From Gemella haemolysans (GTDB taxonomy: Bacteria > Bacillota > Bacilli > Staphylococcales > Gemellaceae), in NCBI RefSeq assembly GCF_001553035.1, contig NZ_KQ959929.1:1-38430 (forward strand): 38,430 bases of DNA. The letters are read 5' to 3'. Below the pieces are notes generated by a model. The model worked only from the letters and a program-made list of their open reading frames with translations, was not told where the DNA came from and searched no databases. This document shows, piece by piece, positions 8,699 through 17,548 of this stretch (position 1 is its first letter; the number at the start of each line of letters is the position of its first letter). Both the position numbers and the translations under genes were made by a program.

Positions 8699-10099
8699 AT
8701 GACTATTGATTTTAAACAAGAGGTTCTAAATCATAAAGAGGACCTACTTAAAGATTTATTTGAATTATTAAGTGTACGTTCAATTTTAGGAACAGATATA
8801 ACTGAGGAAACTCCATTTGGAAGTGGACCAAGAGAAGCATTGGATTTAATTTTATCTTTTGGTAAGCGTGATGGTTACAAAACTAAATTAGTAGAAAATA
8901 AAGCAGGGCACATTGAAGTGGGACAAGGAGAAGAATTATTTGGTATCCTTGGACATGTCGATGTAGTACCGGTAGTAGAAGCTGACTGGACTAGTCATCC
9001 ATTTAAACCAGAAATAAGAGATGGTAAAATATTTGCTCGTGGATCATTAGATGATAAAGGACCTACAATGGCAGCTTACTATGCTGTTAAACTTCTAGAT
9101 AAACTAGGTGTAAAATGGAATAAACGAGTAAGGGTGATTGTTGGAAGCGATGAAGAAACTGGATTTAGATGTGTTGAAGCGTACTTTAAACACGAAGAAC
9201 AGCCAGCTTCTGGATTTACGCCAGATGCAATGTTCCCATTAGTGTATGCTGAAAAAGCAAGAGCAACTTTTGATCATAAATTGAAATTCGTTGATGAAGA
9301 TGGACAATATAATTATAAACTTGTTAAGTTTAACGGTGGACAAGTTCTTAATATGGTTGTAGCTAGTGCAAAAGCTGAATTAGAAGGTGAAGCATCAGAT
9401 ATCAAAGAAAAATTTGAAAACTTCTTAGCGCAAGAAAAACTTGAAGGTGAAGTTGAGGTAGGGAATACAATTAAACTTACACTTAAAGGGAAAGCTGCAC
9501 ACGGTTCAACACCGCAATATGGTATTAACGGTGCAACAAAATTAGCAGAATTTTTAAGTACATTAGGATTAGATAACAACGGTAAAAACTTTGTAGATTA
9601 TATAGTAGAAAAACTTGCTAATGATCCATTTGGTGAAAAATTAGGAATTAATTACTCTGATGATGAAATGGGAGAAGCTACATATAACTATGGAATTTTA
9701 GAGTATGATTTAGAAAGAAAAATTGGGTTAGTTTCAACGGACTGTCGTCATCCTAAGAAATTTGATTTAGTTGATAGATTGAATGGGATTAAGGTAGATA
9801 ATATAGATATTGAAGTAACAAGTACTAAAGAAGCTCACTATGTACCAAAAGATGATGAATTAGTTACAACATTAATGGATGTGTATAGAAAACATACAGG
9901 GGATACTAAAAATGATGCATTTGTATTAGGTGGAGGAACATATGCACGTTGCCTTAAAAAAGGTGTTGCATTTGGATTACTTTTCCCAGGTAAGGAAGAT
10001 ACTATGCACCAAGCAAATGAATATTTAGAAGTTGAAGATTTATTATTAGCTACTGCAATCTATGCAGAAGGAATTTATAAACTTTGTTGTGAACAATAA
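8699..10099 (+). CDS. pepV: Dipeptidase PepV (M20 metallopeptidase)
   Basis: Cytoplasmic zinc dipeptidase that frees amino acids from imported peptides. The 466 aa fit the PepV branch. Metal and catalytic motifs are GHVDVVP (His86, Asp88), GSLDDKGP (Asp118/119), SDEETG (Glu152/153) and a C-terminal GKEDTMHQANEYLE histidine. A lid domain of about 170 residues, with the GKAAHGSTP motif, interrupts the catalytic domain. The ATG follows ACGGAGG, 14 nt after the pseudouridine synthase gene, and the unit ends at the long hairpin at 10159-10216. Confidence 0.93.
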   Translation: MTIDFKQEVLNHKEDLLKDLFELLSVRSILGTDITEETPFGSGPREALDLILSFGKRDGYKTKLVENKAGHIEVGQGEELFGILGHVDVVPVVEADWTSHPFKPEIRDGKIFARGSLDDKGPTMAAYYAVKLLDKLGVKWNKRVRVIVGSDEETGFRCVEAYFKHEEQPASGFTPDAMFPLVYAEKARATFDHKLKFVDEDGQYNYKLVKFNGGQVLNMVVASAKAELEGEASDIKEKFENFLAQEKLEGEVEVGNTIKLTLKGKAAHGSTPQYGINGATKLAEFLSTLGLDNNGKNFVDYIVEKLANDPFGEKLGINYSDDEMGEATYNYGILEYDLERKIGLVSTDCRHPKKFDLVDRLNGIKVDNIDIEVTSTKEAHYVPKDDELVTTLMDVYRKHTGDTKNDAFVLGGGTYARCLKKGVAFGLLFPGKEDTMHQANEYLEVEDLLLATAIYAEGIYKLCCEQ

Positions 10100-10158
10100 A
10101 TTTTATAAAAATATTTATTTTATATAATGTTTATTTTGTAAAAAATAAGATAATAAGC

Positions 10159-10220
10159 AATCTCAAAGATATTAATTCAAATTTTTGTATATGTAAATTA
10201 TAATATCTTTGAGATTTTTA
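10159..10220 (+). terminator. Long-loop hairpin, probable pepV terminator
   Basis: Perfect 16-bp arms (10159-10174 and 10201-10216, core CTCAAAGATATTA) enclose a 26-nt A+T-rich loop and are followed by a T-rich stretch. The loop is longer than in the other terminators here. With the promoter at 10243 it fills the gap between pepV and the next gene. Confidence 0.7.
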
Positions 10221-10242
10221 ATTTTAGTTAAAAAATAGCATC

Positions 10243-10271
10243 TTGAAAAAAATGATTAAAGAATGTAAAAT
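10243..10271 (+). promoter_or_regulatory. Promoter of the CcrZ-like gene
   Basis: TTGAAA (10243-10248), 17 bp, TAAAAT (10266-10271), about 50 nt before the start codon. Confidence 0.6.
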
Positions 10272-10325
10272 ATATAGTGCATTATAATTTTTAAAAAGAG
10301 ATTGAAGAAAGGAGCAGTATAAAAT

Positions 10326-11102
10326 ATGTCTAAAGAATATTATCAGATGGGCTGGACTTTAGATGATACATATAACGATGATTATTTTTGTTCGAGAGAT
10401 AATCAACGTTACTTTATTAAAAAAAATACTACTCCGATGATAGCAACTCTTTCTGCAGAAGGTATTGTACCTAGATTAAGATGGACTAAGCGTATTAGTA
10501 ATGGAGATGTATTAATCGCGCAAGATTTTGAAAATGGTAGAACGTTAAATACGGAAGATATGACGGATAAACGTATACCTGAAATTTTGAAAAAAGTGCA
10601 CGGATCATCAAAACTAAAAAAAATTATGAAGGCTCAAGGTTATGCTGAAGAAACAGCAGCTAGATCACTTTGTAATTTAAAATCGATTATTGCTGATGAC
10701 CTTAGGAAAAATAGTAATATTGTCAATGCACTAAATTATTTAGAGAAGTGTTTGCCAGATGACGATGTAGAATATACACCTTGTCACACGGATTTACATA
10801 AAGATAACTGGTTACTTTCAGATCAAGGTAAGTTATTTTTAGTAGACTGGGAACACTCTATACTTTGTGATCCTGCTATTGATATTTCATTTGTATTATA
10901 TCGATATATTCCGCAAAATGAATGGAATGAATGGCTAAAAATTTATGGACAAGAACCGACAATAAAATATAGAAATAGACTAAAATGGTATATAACTTTA
11001 CAATCTGTCATAATGATAGTTTGGTATCATGAGAAGAAACAACTATCGGAAATGAACTCGTGGCTAGTCTTTTTAAATAGTATTTTTAATGATTATATAT
11101 AA
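10326..11102 (+). CDS. ccrZ: CcrZ/YtmP-family phosphotransferase (cell-cycle regulator)
   Basis: Aminoglycoside/choline-kinase-fold phosphotransferase of 258 aa. The kinase motifs are CHTDLHKDNWLLSD (His154, Asp156, Asn161) and LVDWEHSILCDPAID (metal-binding Asp174). The wording of these motifs and the C-terminal FVLYRYIPQNEWNEWL match YtmP of Bacillus and CcrZ of pneumococcus, which couples division to replication initiation and is reported to phosphorylate ribose-type sugars. In many relatives it sits before trmB; here it stands alone between its own promoter and terminator. Start ATG behind AAAGGAGC. Family membership is clear; the cell-cycle role is by homology only. Confidence 0.85.
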   Translation: MSKEYYQMGWTLDDTYNDDYFCSRDNQRYFIKKNTTPMIATLSAEGIVPRLRWTKRISNGDVLIAQDFENGRTLNTEDMTDKRIPEILKKVHGSSKLKKIMKAQGYAEETAARSLCNLKSIIADDLRKNSNIVNALNYLEKCLPDDDVEYTPCHTDLHKDNWLLSDQGKLFLVDWEHSILCDPAIDISFVLYRYIPQNEWNEWLKIYGQEPTIKYRNRLKWYITLQSVIMIVWYHEKKQLSEMNSWLVFLNSIFNDYI

Positions 11103-11143
11103 GCATTAAGTAGGAAAATCCTAATTAATGCTTTTATTTTTTT
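11101..11143 (+). terminator. ccrZ terminator
   Basis: Arms AAGCATTAA-G-TAGGA and TCCTA-A-TTAATGCTT around an AAA loop, one mismatch, followed by a T-rich tract. The stem begins inside the stop codon. Confidence 0.9.
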
Positions 11144-11242
11144 TATAATCGGTGTAAAATAGAAATAGTTGCGTAATTTATTCTTATAGAAGAAACTAAT
11201 ATTTGAATATATTATGATAAATGAAATTAATGGAGAGATAGA

Positions 11243-12010
11243 ATGAGTATAAAACAATATAAATTATATCTAATAGACCTAGATGGTACTATTTATAATG
11301 GTGATAAAAAGATAAAATATGCAAAGGAGTTTGTTGATTATCTAAATACAAATAATATAGATTATTTATTTTTAACTAATAATTCAACTAGACAACCTAA
11401 AGATGTGGCAGAACACTTAAAGAAATTTGATATTGAGACATCAGAAGAACACGTATTTACATCAAGTGATGCTACTAAAATTTATCTTGAAGGTAAAGGA
11501 TATAAAAATTTATATGTAATCGGTGAAGCAGGGCTTAAGAATACTTTAAATTCATTCACTCAAAGAGAAAATGAGGAAGATGTTGATGCAGTTGTAGTTG
11601 GTCTTGATAGACAACTTACTTATGATAAACTTGCAACTGCGGCTAAAGCTGTATTAAACGGTGCAGAACTGATTGGTACTAATCCAGACGCTTTGTTACC
11701 AACAGCAAATGGCTTTGTACCAAGTAACGGGGGACAAGTAAAGTATCTAGAGTATGCAACTTCTACACCAGCTACATTTATAGGTAAGCCTAGCAAAATT
11801 ATCATGGAAAGTGCTATGAATCTATTTAGTTACAGCAAAGATGAAATTGTAATGGTTGGGGACAACTATGATACAGATATTATGTCTGGTATTAATGGTA
11901 GTATAGATACAATTCATGTTCAAACAGGTGTTACAAGTTTAGAAGATCTAGAAACTAAAGAGCATAAACCGACTTATTCTATTAAAAATTTATTCGAACT
12001 AGTTAAATAA
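11243..12010 (+). CDS. HAD-superfamily phosphatase, NagD/YutF type
   Basis: Class IIA haloacid dehalogenase-like phosphatase, 255 aa. The four HAD motifs are visible: LIDLDGTIYNG (nucleophile Asp, near residue 11), LTNNSTR, GKPSKIIMESA (Lys) and MVGDNYDTDIMSG (acidic metal site). The C2 cap lies between motifs II and III. Substrates of this group include sugar phosphates and nucleotides, and cannot be told here. The ATG follows GGAGAG, and the gene lies 11 nt before map in the same direction. Confidence 0.9.
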   Translation: MSIKQYKLYLIDLDGTIYNGDKKIKYAKEFVDYLNTNNIDYLFLTNNSTRQPKDVAEHLKKFDIETSEEHVFTSSDATKIYLEGKGYKNLYVIGEAGLKNTLNSFTQRENEEDVDAVVVGLDRQLTYDKLATAAKAVLNGAELIGTNPDALLPTANGFVPSNGGQVKYLEYATSTPATFIGKPSKIIMESAMNLFSYSKDEIVMVGDNYDTDIMSGINGSIDTIHVQTGVTSLEDLETKEHKPTYSIKNLFELVK

Positions 12011-12021
12011 AAGGAGAAATC

Positions 12022-12783
12022 ATGATTATTAAAACAGAAGAACAATTACAAAAAATGAAAGAAATAGGTTTCATCTGCGCTACTATTCGCGATGAAATGG
12101 TTAAGAAAGCAGTACCTGGTGTTTCAACAAAAGAACTAGATAATACAGCTAAAGAATTATTTGAAAAATATGGTGCAAAATCTGCACCAATTACTGAATA
12201 CGATTTTCCAGGATATACATGTATTTCATTAAACTATCAAGCAGCGCACGGAATACCTTCTAGTACAAAAATACTAAAAGATGGTGATCTTCTTAATATT
12301 GATGTATCTGGTTGTAAGGATGGTTATTATGCTGATACAGGTATTTCTTTTGTTGTAGGTAAAGTAGATGATCCAATGAAAGAAAAAGTATGTGAAGTAG
12401 CTAAAGAAGCATTTTATGAAGGAATTAAACATGCTGTAGCAGGAAGAAAAATTAACCAAATTGGTAAACATGTTCATAAAAAAATAAAAGAACATAAATT
12501 AGAAGTAATCGAAAACTTAACGGGTCATGGAATCGGAACTTCATTACACCAAGAACCACAACATGTGTTTAATTATTTTGATCCATGGGATAATTTAATC
12601 TTAAAAGATGGTATGTGTTTAGCAGTAGAGCCTTTCGTATCTACTAAAGCAAAAACTGTAGGAAATTCAGATAGAGATGAGTGGGAATTAGTTGCAAATG
12701 ATGGTTCTTATATTGCTCAATATGAACACACAATTGTAGTGAGAGAGAATGCTGAACCATTAATACTGACTAAAATTGATTAA
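12022..12783 (+). CDS. map: Methionine aminopeptidase, type I
   Basis: Removes the initiator methionine from nascent proteins in the cytoplasm. 253 aa, the bare type Ia catalytic domain. The dinuclear metal ligands are Asp94, Asp105, His169, Glu203 and Glu235, with substrate histidines His76 (QAAHGIPS) and His176. It starts at ATG behind AAAGGAG, 11 nt after the phosphatase gene, so the two probably share a transcript. In many Bacilli map sits in the ribosomal protein cluster, so this is an alternative location or a second copy. Confidence 0.97.
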   Translation: MIIKTEEQLQKMKEIGFICATIRDEMVKKAVPGVSTKELDNTAKELFEKYGAKSAPITEYDFPGYTCISLNYQAAHGIPSSTKILKDGDLLNIDVSGCKDGYYADTGISFVVGKVDDPMKEKVCEVAKEAFYEGIKHAVAGRKINQIGKHVHKKIKEHKLEVIENLTGHGIGTSLHQEPQHVFNYFDPWDNLILKDGMCLAVEPFVSTKAKTVGNSDRDEWELVANDGSYIAQYEHTIVVRENAEPLILTKID

Positions 12784-12799
12784 TTTTTTATTAAAAAAG

Positions 12800-12828
12800 T
12801 TGACAAGTAAATAAAAATGTTTTAAGAT
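12800..12828 (+). promoter_or_regulatory. topA promoter
   Basis: Consensus TTGACA (12800-12805), 17 bp, TAAGAT (12823-12828), about 30 nt before the topA start. Confidence 0.7.
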
Positions 12829-12860
12829 ACTACTTATTATAAAATTATGGAGAGAAGAAA

Positions 12861-14912
12861 ATGGCAGAAAATTTAGTAATAGTCGAATCTCCTTCTAAGG
12901 CAAAAACTATTGAAAAATATCTAGGGAAAAAATATAGAGTAATATCTTCAAAAGGTCATGTAAGAGACCTTCCTAAAAGTAGAATGGGAGTAGAAGTACT
13001 AGATAATGGAAATGTAGATGTTGATTATATTTCTATAAGAGGTAAGGGAGATGTAATTAAATCTTTAAAAAAAGAAGCAAAAGGAAAAAAAGTTTTCCTT
13101 GCATCCGACCCCGATAGAGAAGGAGAAGCAATAGCTTGGCATATTGCTCATATATTAGGATTAGATAATAATTCTGACAATAGAATTGTTTTTAATGAGA
13201 TCACAAAAGATGCAGTCAAAGATGCGATAAAACATCCTAGAAAAATAAATACGGACTTAGTCCAATCTCAACAAGCTAGAAGAATTCTTGATCGTTTAGT
13301 TGGATATAATATTTCTCCTGTACTTTGGAAAAAAGTAAAACCAAAGTTATCAGCGGGAAGAGTTCAAAATGCTGCACTTAAATTAATTGTCGATAGAGAA
13401 GAAGAAATTCAAAAATTTGTTCCTCAAGAATATTGGTCTATGCCGATTGATTTTATAAAAAATAGAAAGATCCTAACGGCTAATTTCTATTCTTATAAAG
13501 GTGAAAAGCTTAAGCTTGAGAGTAAGAAGGATGTAGACAATATAAGAAAAGCAATAGTAGGTGATACATTTAAAGTTATTGATGTAGCAAAAACTAATAA
13601 GAATAGAAATGCACCGAATGTTTATATTACTTCTACAATGCAACAAGATGCATCTAGAAAGATTAATTTCAAAACTCGTAAGACAATGAGTGTAGCTCAA
13701 GAGTTATATGAGGGTATAAATCTTAAAAAGTTAGGTGGAGTTACAGGTTTAATCACATACATGAGAACGGACTCTACAAGGGTTTCAGATGAAGCGATTA
13801 AGATGGTTAGTGATTATATACTTAACAATTTCGGTAAGGAATATCTTGCTTCTTCAGTAAAAGCTAGAAAATCAAGTAAAAATGTTCAAGATGCCCATGA
13901 AGGAATTAGACCAACAAATGTTAATTTCACACCTGACAGCATTAAAGAATACTTGTCTAATGATCAATATAAACTGTATAAACTTATCTGGGAAAGATTT
14001 ATTGCAAGTAGAATGAGTGCTGCTGTTTATGAAACGAGTACAACTACATTTGAAAATAATAATGTTATATATCGTGGAGCACATTCTAAATTATTATTCA
14101 ATGGTTTCTTAGCGGTTTTAAAAGAAAAAGAAAAAGTGAAACTTGCACCAGAGTTTGAAGTTGGAGAAGATGCTAAAGTTAAAGAAATAAAAGAAGAACA
14201 GCATTTTACTCAACCACCTGCACGTTACTCAGAGGCGAAATTAATAGCTGAACTTGAGGAACTTGGAGTTGGTCGTCCATCGACATATGCTACAATTGTA
14301 GAAACTTTACAAAAAAGATACTATGCAAAACTGCAAAATAAAGTGTTCACGCCAACCGAATTGGGAACACTAGTAAGTAAGATAACTGAACAGTATTTCC
14401 CTGATATAATTAATACAAAGTTTACTGCTAATTTAGAAAGTCAACTTGACGATATAGCAGAAGGTAAAGTAGGTTGGGAAAAAACTATATATAATTTCTA
14501 TAGCAATTTCAGAAAAGATGTTGAAAAAGCAGAAACTGAAATGGAAAAAGTAGAAATAAAACAAGAATTTACTGGAGAAAGATGTCCAGAATGTTCTTCA
14601 CCACTTGTATTTAAGTTAGGTAAATTCGGTAAATTTATTGCTTGTTCTAATTTCCCTGACTGTAGATATACCAATACTATTCAAAAAAAGGTTGGAGTAA
14701 CATGTCCAAAATGTAAGAAACATGAGATTTTAGAGAAAAAATCTAAAAAAGGTAAATTATTTTACGGTTGTGAAGGATTTCCAGAATGTGATTTTGTTTC
14801 ATGGGATAAACCTATAAATAGAAATTGTCCGAAATGTACGAATATTCTATATGAAGGAAAAAAAGGTGTTCATTGTACACACTGTGATTATAAAGAAGAA
14901 ATAAAAAAATAA
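12861..14912 (+). CDS. topA: DNA topoisomerase I
   Basis: Type IA topoisomerase that relaxes negative supercoils. 683 aa. The TOPRIM domain is at the N-terminus (LVIVESPSKAKTIEKYLG; acidic DPDREGE at residues 83-89). The catalytic Tyr300 lies in ITYMRTDSTR and DAHEGIRPTN follows. The C-terminus holds three Cys4 zinc ribbons, starting near residues 576 (CPECSSPL), 611 (CPKCKKHE) and 656 (CPKCTNIL). The start ATG follows GGAGAG and its own promoter; the gene ends at a perfect terminator. Nothing unusual. Confidence 0.98.
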   Translation: MAENLVIVESPSKAKTIEKYLGKKYRVISSKGHVRDLPKSRMGVEVLDNGNVDVDYISIRGKGDVIKSLKKEAKGKKVFLASDPDREGEAIAWHIAHILGLDNNSDNRIVFNEITKDAVKDAIKHPRKINTDLVQSQQARRILDRLVGYNISPVLWKKVKPKLSAGRVQNAALKLIVDREEEIQKFVPQEYWSMPIDFIKNRKILTANFYSYKGEKLKLESKKDVDNIRKAIVGDTFKVIDVAKTNKNRNAPNVYITSTMQQDASRKINFKTRKTMSVAQELYEGINLKKLGGVTGLITYMRTDSTRVSDEAIKMVSDYILNNFGKEYLASSVKARKSSKNVQDAHEGIRPTNVNFTPDSIKEYLSNDQYKLYKLIWERFIASRMSAAVYETSTTTFENNNVIYRGAHSKLLFNGFLAVLKEKEKVKLAPEFEVGEDAKVKEIKEEQHFTQPPARYSEAKLIAELEELGVGRPSTYATIVETLQKRYYAKLQNKVFTPTELGTLVSKITEQYFPDIINTKFTANLESQLDDIAEGKVGWEKTIYNFYSNFRKDVEKAETEMEKVEIKQEFTGERCPECSSPLVFKLGKFGKFIACSNFPDCRYTNTIQKKVGVTCPKCKKHEILEKKSKKGKLFYGCEGFPECDFVSWDKPINRNCPKCTNILYEGKKGVHCTHCDYKEEIKK

Positions 14913-14914
14913 AT

Positions 14915-14960
14915 AAAAAAAGAATTTGATAATTATTCTCAATTATCAAATTCTTTTTTT
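14915..14960 (+). terminator. topA terminator
   Basis: A perfect stem of about 20 bp (A7 GAATTTGATAATT and its complement) around loop ATTCTC, ending in seven T. The A run gives a U tract on the other strand too. Confidence 0.93.
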
Positions 14961-15063
14961 ATTTAATGCGATATATATATTATGGGAAATCAGATATTTG
15001 AAAATGATTGCATTATTGATTTCTTAGATATGTAAACGAGATACTAAGTATACAACTTTTTAG

Positions 15064-15078
15064 AATTGTCAGAAAATT
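15064..15078. promoter_or_regulatory. CodY-like box upstream of brnQ
   Basis: AATTGTCAGAAAATT matches the CodY consensus AATTTTCWGAAAATT at 14 of 15 positions. It lies 46 bp before the brnQ -35. CodY represses branched-chain amino-acid uptake when these are plentiful, which fits the gene. Confidence 0.7.
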
Positions 15079-15123
15079 TAAAACATTTATCCAACAAAAA
15101 AGGTGATATTTTTAAAAAATCTA

Positions 15124-15152
15124 TTGACAAATGTTAATAAATATATTATTGT
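15124..15152 (+). promoter_or_regulatory. brnQ promoter
   Basis: TTGACA (15124-15129), 17 bp, TATTGT (15147-15152). The -10 is imperfect. The rest of the 14961-15196 gap holds only the CodY-like box and A+T-rich sequence. Confidence 0.55.
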
Positions 15153-15196
15153 ATATAACATACTTAAAAAAATAAAAAAAATTTGGAGGAGATGAC

Positions 15197-16531
15197 ATGT
15201 TGAAATTTTTAAAGAAAAATCCATACGTTTCAATCGGACTTATGTTATTTGCACTATTCTTTGGTGCTGGTAATTTAATTTTCCCAGCATTCTTAGGACA
15301 AAACGCTGGAACAAACTTATCTACAGCGATGATCGGATTTATTATTATGGGAGTGGGATTACCACTATTAGGAGTTATTGTAATGGGGTATTCAGGAGCT
15401 GAAGACCTATTAGATTTATCAAGTAGAGCAGGGAAAGTATTCGGTGTTGCTTTTACGACATTATTATACTTAACAATTGGACCTTTCTTTGCAATTCCTA
15501 GAACAGGGACTACTACTTATGAATTAGGATTATCAAGTTTCGTAGGCCCAGAAAATACTACAATTGCTCAAGCTATTTTCTTAGCATTCTTTATGGGATT
15601 AACTTTATGGTTAGCAATTAGCCCTAATAAATTAGTAGATAGAATCGGGACTGTAATTACACCAGTTTTACTACTTTCAATGGTTGTATTAATCATTGCA
15701 TCATTAGTTAAACCTATGGGTGCGGCACAAGAACCTACAAAAACTTATCAAACTACTTCATTAGCATTTACAAATGGATTAATGGAAGGTTATAATACAA
15801 TGGATGCATTAGCATCATTAGTATTTGGTATTATCGTAATTAACTCTGTTAAACTTTACGGAGCAAAAACAAAAAAAGAAGTATTTAACAATACAGCTAA
15901 ATCAGCAATTATCGCTGCTGTGTTATTAGCTTTAGTATATGTATTCATCTCTAATATCGGAGCTACGTCTGTTTCTGTTTTAGGATTACAAAAAACTGGA
16001 GCTGGAGTATTAACTGGAGCAACAACATATTACTTTGGTAATGTTGGTAAATTATTACTATTTGTTATTGTATTTTTAGCTTGTTTAACAACAAGCGTAG
16101 GATTAGTAACTGCTTGTGCTTCATTCTTCGTAAGACTTTATGACAAGGTTAGTTACAAAACTTATGCAATCGCATTAACATTATTCTCATTTGCTGTTGG
16201 TAACTACGGATTAGCAGCAATTATCCAAGGAGCTGTTCCAGTACTTGTTTTATTATATCCATTAACAATGGTATTAATTTTACTAGGATTTTTAAACAAT
16301 TTCTTTGGTGGTAAAAAAGTAGTTTATGTTTGTACAGTTCTATTCACTGGATTATTTAGTTTATATTCAACTGTAGCTTCAACATTTAAGCTTGCAGTAC
16401 CTGCAGTTGATAATGTACTAGCTAAAGTAAACTTCCTTCCAGTACCAGCTGATTTTGCTTGGTTAAACTATGCATTAGTAGGATTTGTATTAGGAATTGT
16501 ACTTTCATTCTTTGTAAAAGAAAATAAATAA
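15197..16531 (+). CDS. brnQ: Branched-chain amino acid:cation symporter BrnQ
   Basis: Membrane symporter importing leucine, isoleucine and valine (LIVCS family). 444 aa with about 12 hydrophobic helices. The family landmark SIGLMLFALFFGAGNLIFPAFLGQ-type segment is at residues 12-37, and IGPFFAIPRTGTTTYELG near residues 94-111. The start ATG follows TGGAGGAG. It is a single-gene unit with its own promoter and terminator, and a CodY-like box upstream. Together with AzlCD at 20904 it gives the cell both import and likely export of branched-chain amino acids. Confidence 0.96.
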   Translation: MLKFLKKNPYVSIGLMLFALFFGAGNLIFPAFLGQNAGTNLSTAMIGFIIMGVGLPLLGVIVMGYSGAEDLLDLSSRAGKVFGVAFTTLLYLTIGPFFAIPRTGTTTYELGLSSFVGPENTTIAQAIFLAFFMGLTLWLAISPNKLVDRIGTVITPVLLLSMVVLIIASLVKPMGAAQEPTKTYQTTSLAFTNGLMEGYNTMDALASLVFGIIVINSVKLYGAKTKKEVFNNTAKSAIIAAVLLALVYVFISNIGATSVSVLGLQKTGAGVLTGATTYYFGNVGKLLLFVIVFLACLTTSVGLVTACASFFVRLYDKVSYKTYAIALTLFSFAVGNYGLAAIIQGAVPVLVLLYPLTMVLILLGFLNNFFGGKKVVYVCTVLFTGLFSLYSTVASTFKLAVPAVDNVLAKVNFLPVPADFAWLNYALVGFVLGIVLSFFVKENK

Positions 16532-16538
16532 TAATATT

Positions 16539-16577
16539 AAGATGATAGAGGAAATTTCTTCTATCATCTTTTGTTTT
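16539..16577 (+). terminator. brnQ terminator
   Basis: Arms AAGATGATAGA and TCTATCATCTT, extendable across a mismatch into GAAATTTC, followed by TTTGTTTTT. Confidence 0.9.
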
Positions 16578-16591
16578 TATTACTATTGTTT

Positions 16592-16620
16592 TTGACATTA
16601 AGTTAAAGCAATGGTATTAT
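16592..16620 (+). promoter_or_regulatory. Strong promoter of the degenerate ABC/TerC unit
   Basis: TTGACA (16592-16597), 17 bp, TATTAT (16615-16620), with TGG before the -10 (extended -10). Confidence 0.75.
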
Positions 16621-16705
16621 AATAAGATGTAATCTAATATTTAAAGAGATAAAATGAATATAATAACAGAAGATTATACTAATGTTATTTTTTATAGGAG
16701 AAATA

Positions 16706-17548
16706 ATGGTTTTAGAATTTAAAGAATATACAAAAAAAATAAAAAGAGATACGATATTAGAACTTGATTTTAGAGTTGCAACAGGTGAAATATTAACCAT
16801 TGTCAATAACAGTTCTTCAAGTTTAGAACTACTAAAAGATTCATTTAGACAGAGAACTAAGTTTAAAGGTGAGATTCTTTTTGATGGTGAGAATATAAAT
16901 AATCAGAGACTTTTATTTGCTAAAGATTTTGGATTTTACAATGATTTGTCATTATTAAAAAATCTAAAAAAAGCATTATCTCTATTTAATATAAAAGCTA
17001 TTGAAGAAGAATTAGTAGGAGATTTAGAATTTTTAAACTTAGATTCTAGTAGAAAATATAAAGAATTAGAATCAAATGAAGTAACAAAATTTCATATTCT
17101 ATTTTCAATTTTAGTAGATCAAAATGTATTAATCGTTGATAACACTGAAGAAAGCTTAACTACTGAAGATAAAGAAGAGATAAGTGAATTAATTCTTGAT
17201 AAATCAAACAATGCAAACGTGATTATTTTAGATACAATGCTTAATAGCTTTAATAGTATTGCTGATAAAGTTTTAGTTATTACTGATGGAATTAAATCAT
17301 ACTTCGGAAATTTAGAAGACTTGTTAATATTAAAACAACTTACGGCTATAAATGTTTCTAGTCAAGAAAATCTAGATCAAATTTTAGAAGGTTATCAATT
17401 TACTATTTATCACAATAATGAAATAGTAGTAAGGGAAGAGGTACTTGAAGAAGTAGTTTATGATTTATTGAAAAATAACATAGAAGTATTTCAAATTCGT
17501 AATTTAGGTGAAAAAATTAAATTATATGAGGGCGAGGCTGATCTATAA
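16706..17548 (+). CDS. Degenerate ABC-transporter ATPase-like protein
   Basis: 280 aa with the outline of an ABC ATPase: an N-terminal strand region (LEFKEYTKKIKRDTILELDFRVATGEILTIVNN), a GEILFDGENI-like segment near residues 55-64, and a Walker B-like VLIVDNTEESL near 141-151. The key residues are missing. The Walker A position reads VNNSSSSLELL without Gly-x-Gly-Lys-Ser/Thr, the signature LSGGQ is replaced by LESNEV (121-126), the Walker B catalytic Glu is Asn, and the H-loop His is not evident. It therefore probably does not hydrolyse ATP. The chosen ATG has AGGAG 5 nt upstream; an in-frame ATG at 16682 has none. Its stop overlaps the start of the next gene (TAATG), a membrane protein, so the two probably form a complex. 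Function unknown. Confidence 0.75.
   Translation: MVLEFKEYTKKIKRDTILELDFRVATGEILTIVNNSSSSLELLKDSFRQRTKFKGEILFDGENINNQRLLFAKDFGFYNDLSLLKNLKKALSLFNIKAIEEELVGDLEFLNLDSSRKYKELESNEVTKFHILFSILVDQNVLIVDNTEESLTTEDKEEISELILDKSNNANVIILDTMLNSFNSIADKVLVITDGIKSYFGNLEDLLILKQLTAINVSSQENLDQILEGYQFTIYHNNEIVVREEVLEEVVYDLLKNNIEVFQIRNLGEKIKLYEGEADL

Noticed and set aside
14961-15196. T-box leader before brnQ
   Set aside because: No T-box sequence, specifier hairpin or terminator is seen in the gap.
16682-16705. Upstream start codon for the degenerate ABC ATPase
   Set aside because: The ATG at 16706 has AGGAG at the right distance; the one at 16682 has none.
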